This document shows, in pieces, positions 6,111 to 9,451 of a DNA stretch of 9,451 nucleotides (its first letter is position 1; each line of letters begins with the position of its first letter). The stretch is from UBA6183 sp041302975 (GTDB lineage: Bacteria > Bacteroidota > Bacteroidia > UKL13-3): the NCBI GenBank assembly GCA_041302975.1, contig JBFYQC010000036.1, forward strand, positions 1 through 9,451, written 5' to 3'. The notes under the pieces are model-generated. The model worked only from the letters and a program-made list of their open reading frames with translations. It was not told the DNA's origin and did no database searches. Both the position numbers and the translations under genes were made by a program.

Positions 6111-6722
6111 ATGGATTTATTCGGTACACCAAACATTAACCCAAATGATAACTTATTGCCATTTGATGGAACTGTAAATTATTATGGTAAATGTATGCCT
6201 TTAAACGATGCTGATGTATACTTAAACGACTTGTTAAATACAATTGAGTGGAGAAACGATGAGGCCATTATCATGGGAAAAAAAATAATAACGGCACGCA
6301 AAGTGGCTTGGTATGGCGATAAACCATATGCTTATACGTACTCTAAAATCACCAAAAATGCGCTTCCTTTTACAACAGAATTATTGGCACTAAAACACTT
6401 GGTTGAAACCCAAACAGGTGAACGGTTTAACTCATGTTTACTTAACTTATACCATAATGGAAATGAAGGAATGGCATGGCACAGTGATGCCGAAAAAGAC
6501 CTGAAAATGAATGGTGCAATAGCCTCACTTAGTTTTGGTGCCGAACGTAAGTTTTCATTTAAACACAAGGTGAATAAAGAAACCGTTTCGGTATTATTAG
6601 AACACGGCAGTTTGTTGGTAATGAAAGATACCACACAAACACATTGGCTGCACCGTTTGCCACCAACCACTAAAGTAAACAAGCCAAGGGTTAACTTAAC
6701 TTTTAGGTGTATGGTTAAGTAG
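6111..6722 (+). CDS. AlkB-family 2-oxoglutarate/Fe(II) dioxygenase (nucleic-acid demethylase)
   Basis: A 203-residue member of the AlkB family, which removes alkyl groups from damaged bases by oxidation, using Fe(II), O2 and 2-oxoglutarate. All core residues are visible: the iron ligands His124 and Asp126 (in AWHSDAEKD) and His181 (in WLHRLP), and the 2-oxoglutarate-binding arginines Arg193 and Arg199 within PRVNLTFR. The substrate-side motif ARKVAWYGD (62-70) with YAYTYS (73-78), and LNLYHNGNEGM (111-121), resemble the ALKBH2/ALKBH3 type more than E. coli AlkB itself. N-terminal residues 1-25 (LLPFDGTVNYYG) are the usual lead-in for bacterial members. It stands alone: no ada, alkA or other repair gene is nearby, so SOS or Ada control cannot be inferred. 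The family call is strong; direct reversal of 1-methyladenine and 3-methylcytosine is the expected activity. Confidence 0.94.
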   Translation: MDLFGTPNINPNDNLLPFDGTVNYYGKCMPLNDADVYLNDLLNTIEWRNDEAIIMGKKIITARKVAWYGDKPYAYTYSKITKNALPFTTELLALKHLVETQTGERFNSCLLNLYHNGNEGMAWHSDAEKDLKMNGAIASLSFGAERKFSFKHKVNKETVSVLLEHGSLLVMKDTTQTHWLHRLPPTTKVNKPRVNLTFRCMVK

Positions 6723-6735
6723 TACTTTGTTCTGA

Positions 6736-6784
6736 TTTTGAGTAGTATAACCAGGCGTGTTTTGAAATTGTACACTACTAAAAA
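6736..6784 (+). repeat. Imperfect inverted repeat after the AlkB-like gene
   Basis: AGTAGT (6741-6746) pairs with ACTACT (6774-6779), and after one G/A mismatch TTTT (6736-6739) pairs with AAAA (6781-6784), around a 27-base loop. It starts 14 bp past the stop. It may be a weak 3' structure; there is no T-run, so I do not call it a terminator. Confidence 0.3.
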
Positions 6785-6889
6785 TCATCTTGAAAAAACT
6801 TTCCCTTTATTATCCTAAATCCTTTAAATTGCAGGCTTTAATTACAACAAGCCCTTTCGGCTATGTTGCTTACACAGAAATTTATTTTG

Positions 6890-7696
6890 ATGAAATATAA
6901 AGTAGAAATGCCCGAGTACAATACAGATCGCGGGTTTATGCAAATTTCAGAGTACGGTCGCAATATTCAAAAAATGGTTGAAGTAGCCGTTGCCGAACCC
7001 GACAGAGGAAAACGTAACAAATTAGCAGGAGCTTTAATACAGTTAATGGGTATGTTAAATCCCCACCTGCGTGATGTGGCCGATTACAAACACAAATTAT
7101 GGGATCACTTATTTGTAATTAGTGATTTTAAATTGGATGTGGATTCTCCTTATCCTATACCAACTCGCGAAAGTATTGCCATCAAACCTACTATGATGAA
7201 ATACCCGCAACGCAGAATTAAGTATCGTTTTTATGGCAAAAACATAGAGCAAATGATTGAGCGTGCAGGTGAAATGCCTGATGGACCAACTAAAGGTGGT
7301 TTTATTAACCTGATTGGTTCGTTTATGAAACAGGCTTGTAAAAACTGGAACGAGGAGCAACTAAGTGACGAAGAAATATTATCGCACTTAGAATTGTTAA
7401 GCGAAGGCCGCATTCGTTTATCTACCGAAGAAGATGTTCAGTTTAATGCCTTGCAAAATCAATCTCGTGGTGGTGGTAACCGTAATTTCCGTCCGGGTGG
7501 TGGTAGCAATCAAGGTGGCGGTAACCGTAACTTCCGTCCGGGTGGTGGCAGCAATCAGCCAAACCGCAACCGCAACAACCAAGGTGGCGGCAGCAACCAA
7601 CAAAACCGCAATAATCAAGGCGGTGGTGGAAACAACAACAACCGTTTCCGCAATAACAATAACAACAATAATAATAATCCAAAAAATAGAGGATAA
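6890..7696 (+). CDS. DUF4290 protein with a Gly/Asn/Arg-rich disordered tail
   Basis: A 268-residue protein with an N-terminal domain of about 185 residues that matches DUF4290, a Bacteroidetes family of unknown function. Recognisable stretches, numbered from this start, are EYNTDRGF (9-16), ISEYGRNIQKMVE (19-31), LNPHLRDV (56-63), KLWDHLFVISDF (69-80), DVDSPYPIPT (83-92) and KYPQRRIKYRFYGKNIEQMIE (104-124). From about residue 192 the protein is low complexity: two nearly identical 15-residue units (GGGNRNFRPGGGSNQ), then GGGSNQ and QNRNNQGGGG blocks, a run of Asn and a basic end. Such RG/GN-rich tails often bind RNA or drive condensation, but that is inference. The ATG at 6890 is preferred. 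One at 6863 would add nine unmatched residues and follows a small AGCC/GGCT hairpin (6850-6862); one at 6908 would begin at the core. It lies 85 bp upstream of leuS. Confidence 0.85.
   Translation: MKYKVEMPEYNTDRGFMQISEYGRNIQKMVEVAVAEPDRGKRNKLAGALIQLMGMLNPHLRDVADYKHKLWDHLFVISDFKLDVDSPYPIPTRESIAIKPTMMKYPQRRIKYRFYGKNIEQMIERAGEMPDGPTKGGFINLIGSFMKQACKNWNEEQLSDEEILSHLELLSEGRIRLSTEEDVQFNALQNQSRGGGNRNFRPGGGSNQGGGNRNFRPGGGSNQPNRNRNNQGGGSNQQNRNNQGGGGNNNNRFRNNNNNNNNNPKNRG
7469..7558 (+). repeat. 45-bp in-frame tandem duplication in the DUF4290 tail
   Basis: Two adjacent 45-bp units (7469-7513 and 7514-7558) encode the same 15 residues. They differ at four bases, all third positions (GGT/GGC, AAT/AAC, GGT/GGC, CAA/CAG), so the protein repeat is exact. 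Partial copies of the GGGSNQ part continue to about 7630. Confidence 0.85.
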
Positions 7697-7712
7697 AACT
7701 GTTCATTGTTTG

Positions 7713-7761
7713 TGGCTTGATGTGTAGGTTTTATTTTATTGATTTACTTGTAATCAAGCCA
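7713..7761 (+). other. Competing hairpins between the DUF4290 gene and leuS
   Basis: TGGCTTGAT (7713-7721) and ATCAAGCCA (7753-7761) form a perfect nine-base stem around 31 bases. Inside, TTGATT (7739-7744) can pair with AATCAA (7752-7757) around seven bases. Both use the same right-hand segment, so only one can form at a time. The set lies 21 bp before the leuS ATG. It may terminate the DUF4290 transcript or act in the leuS leader; the sequence does not decide. A near-consensus -7 box TAGGTTTT (7725-7732) lies within the loop. Confidence 0.4.
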
Positions 7762-7781
7762 TTAAACATAAACTATTTTTG

Positions 7782-9451
7782 ATGATGAAAGAGTATAATT
7801 TTACCGAGATAGAACAGAAGTGGCAAAACAACTGGAGAGCCCAACAAGTATATAAAGTTACCGAAAACACCAATAAACCTAAGAGCTACGTACTTAGTAT
7901 GTTTCCTTACCCAAGTGGTGCAGGCTTACATGTGGGGCATCCGTTAGGTTATATTGCATCTGATATATACGCACGTTATAAACGCCTTAAAGGTTTTAAC
8001 GTACTGCATCCAATGGGCTACGATAGTTTTGGTTTACCTGCCGAACAATATGCCATTCAAACTGGTCAACACCCTGCTGTTACCACAGAAAATAACATAG
8101 CTCGTTACCGTGAACAATTAGATAAAATAGGTTTTAGCTACGATTGGGACAGGGAAGTACGTACTTCAAACCCTGATTATTACAAATGGACCCAATGGAT
8201 TTTTATTGAACTATACAACTCTTGGTATAACCCCAATACTGATAAAGCCGAACCTGTTGAAACCCTTGCCAAACAATTTAGTGTAAATGGTTTTTGTGGG
8301 GTTGATGATAGTGTTTTAACTGGTGGTGTTGAATTAGATTTTCCTCCATTTACTGCACAAGACTGGAATAACTTTAGCGAAGAAAAACGCGAAGAGGTAT
8401 TATCCGGTTTCCGTTTGGCTTATTTAAGCGAAGCTTATGTAAATTGGTGTCCGCAATTAGGTACCGTACTCAGCAACGATGAAGTTAAAGATGGTGTAAG
8501 CGAGCGTGGTGGTTACCCGGTTGAACGTAAATTAATGAAACAATGGAGCATGCGCATTACTGCTTATGCTGCACGTTTGTTAAACGATTTAGAAAAACTT
8601 GATTGGACTGAAAGTTTAAAAGAAACACAACGCAATTGGATTGGAAGATCGCAAGGTGCAAGTGTACATTTTAAGGTACAAGATAAAGCTTTTGATATTG
8701 AAGTGTTTACAACACGACCTGATACCATTTTTGGTGTAAGTTTTATAGCTGTAGCACCCGAGTATGAATTTCTGGATGATTTATTAGAAGGCGACTATGT
8801 AGATGATGTAATGCAATACGTTGAGCAAGCCAAAAACCGCAGCGAACGCGATAGAATGGCCGATGTAAAACGCATTAGTGGTGCATTTACAGGTGCGTAT
8901 GCCATACATCCATTTACTGGTAATGAAGTACCCATTTGGGTGGCTGATTATGTATTGGCTGGATACGGAACTGGAGCTGTAATGGGCGTTTCTGCTCATG
9001 ATAGTCGCGATTTTGCTTTTGCCAAACACTTTAATTTACCCATTCTTCCGGTGGTAAAAATTCCGTCCGAGCACGATTTAAATACCGCTTCGTATGATGC
9101 CAAAGAAGGACGACTTACCAATTCCGATTTTTTAAATGGGCTTGATGTAAAAGATGCCATTAAAAAAGCCATTGAATACATAGAAAAAGGCGGACATGGA
9201 AAAGGTAAAACCAATTTCCGTTTGCGCGATGCCATTTTTGGCCGCCAACGTTATTGGGGCGAACCTATTCCGGTGTATTACAAAAACGGAACGCCACATT
9301 GTATTCCTGCTGATAAATTGCCTTTGGTTTTACCTGAGGTAGATAAATTTTTACCAACCGAAGATGGTGAACCACCATTGGCACGTGCCGAAAAATGGAT
9401 GTGGAATGAAGCCAAAGGTTGCGTAGACAGTGAAGGTTACCCGATAGAAAC
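7782..9451 (+). CDS. leuS: Leucyl-tRNA synthetase, 5' part (runs off the window)
   Basis: A class I aminoacyl-tRNA synthetase that charges tRNA-Leu with leucine in the cytoplasm. The first 556 codons are open to the window edge, so the KMSKS loop and anticodon-binding parts lie beyond. The HIGH signature is HVGH (50-53) after SMFPYPSGAGL, followed by HPMGYDSFGLPAEQYA. The CP1 editing domain is present: TTRPDTIFG (about 309-317) and AHDSRDFAFAKHF with the editing Asp407. Compared with E. coli LeuRS, about 63 extra residues lie between ELYNSW (143-148) and VNWCP (220-224), and the Cys cluster of the E. coli zinc segment is replaced by GVSERGGYPVERK. I recall both as normal for Bacteroidetes enzymes. 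The start is ATG 7782 or the next codon, ATG 7785; nothing distinguishes them. The sequence reads cleanly, with no frameshift. Confidence 0.96.
   Translation, partial: MMKEYNFTEIEQKWQNNWRAQQVYKVTENTNKPKSYVLSMFPYPSGAGLHVGHPLGYIASDIYARYKRLKGFNVLHPMGYDSFGLPAEQYAIQTGQHPAVTTENNIARYREQLDKIGFSYDWDREVRTSNPDYYKWTQWIFIELYNSWYNPNTDKAEPVETLAKQFSVNGFCGVDDSVLTGGVELDFPPFTAQDWNNFSEEKREEVLSGFRLAYLSEAYVNWCPQLGTVLSNDEVKDGVSERGGYPVERKLMKQWSMRITAYAARLLNDLEKLDWTESLKETQRNWIGRSQGASVHFKVQDKAFDIEVFTTRPDTIFGVSFIAVAPEYEFLDDLLEGDYVDDVMQYVEQAKNRSERDRMADVKRISGAFTGAYAIHPFTGNEVPIWVADYVLAGYGTGAVMGVSAHDSRDFAFAKHFNLPILPVVKIPSEHDLNTASYDAKEGRLTNSDFLNGLDVKDAIKKAIEYIEKGGHGKGKTNFRLRDAIFGRQRYWGEPIPVYYKNGTPHCIPADKLPLVLPEVDKFLPTEDGEPPLARAEKWMWNEAKGCVDSEGYPIE

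Noticed and set aside
6332..6775. 147-codon minus-strand frame over the AlkB-like gene
   Set aside because: It overlaps the conserved catalytic part of the AlkB-like gene on the other strand and shows no family features.
7469..7660. Possible CRISPR-like or satellite repeat
   Set aside because: The units are directly adjacent without spacers, in frame and encode an exact peptide repeat; this is a coding tandem duplication.
7418..7727. Several open frames in the other frames of the DUF4290 tail
   Set aside because: They arise from the Gly/Asn codon repeats; the products are monotonous Val/Thr/Ala or Cys/His/Tyr strings with no domain.
7774..7781. TATTTTTG, a full TAnnTTTG match just before the leuS ATG
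   Set aside because: Used as a -7 box it would start transcription inside the first codons of leuS, losing the start codon. More likely a chance match in the T-rich leader.
7713..7781. T-box riboswitch for leuS
   Set aside because: The spacer is only about 85 bp and shows no stem I, specifier loop or T-box consensus; T-boxes are not expected in this phylum.

Overview
The window looks like chromosome of a Bacteroidota (Bacteroidetes) bacterium. The DNA is AT-rich, genes have A/T-rich leaders with no clear Shine-Dalgarno sequences, and several genes carry Bacteroidetes-type -7 boxes (TAnnTTTG). A DUF4290 protein, typical of this phylum, sits next to a leucyl-tRNA synthetase that has a large insertion and lacks the Cys cluster of the E. 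coli enzyme. I cannot name a genus. No rRNA, tRNA, CRISPR array, transposase or phage gene was seen.

Layout. At 161-550 is a small SRPBCC/AHSA1-like protein. At 620-3712 is a compact same-strand copper-handling module: a regulator with an N-terminal HMA-like CxxC segment and a C-terminal AraC DNA-binding domain, a CopA-type P1B Cu(+)-ATPase, and, 11 bp after it, a 70-residue HMA metallochaperone. Each of the three proteins has its own CxxC metal site. The inferred circuit is sensor, exporter, chaperone. At 3843-4481 is a LuxR/NarL-type regulator whose receiver domain has lost the phospho-acceptor Asp. It is followed by a strong hairpin that can terminate it and the convergent gene.

At 4622-5665 (minus strand) is a zinc-dependent alcohol dehydrogenase of the YahK/cinnamyl-alcohol type. 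A gene-free divergent region of about 445 bp with two clear dyad elements separates it from an AlkB-family 2-oxoglutarate dioxygenase (6111-6722). Then come the DUF4290 protein with a long Gly/Asn/Arg-rich tail (6890-7696) and leuS (7782 to the window edge, 3' end missing).

Most of this is ordinary housekeeping and stress gene content. The parts most worth a second look are the HMA-AraC fusion regulator and the dyad between it and copA, the degenerate receiver, the duplicated low-complexity tail of the DUF4290 protein, and competing hairpins just upstream of leuS. I did not find convincing evidence of a wholly new multi-gene system.
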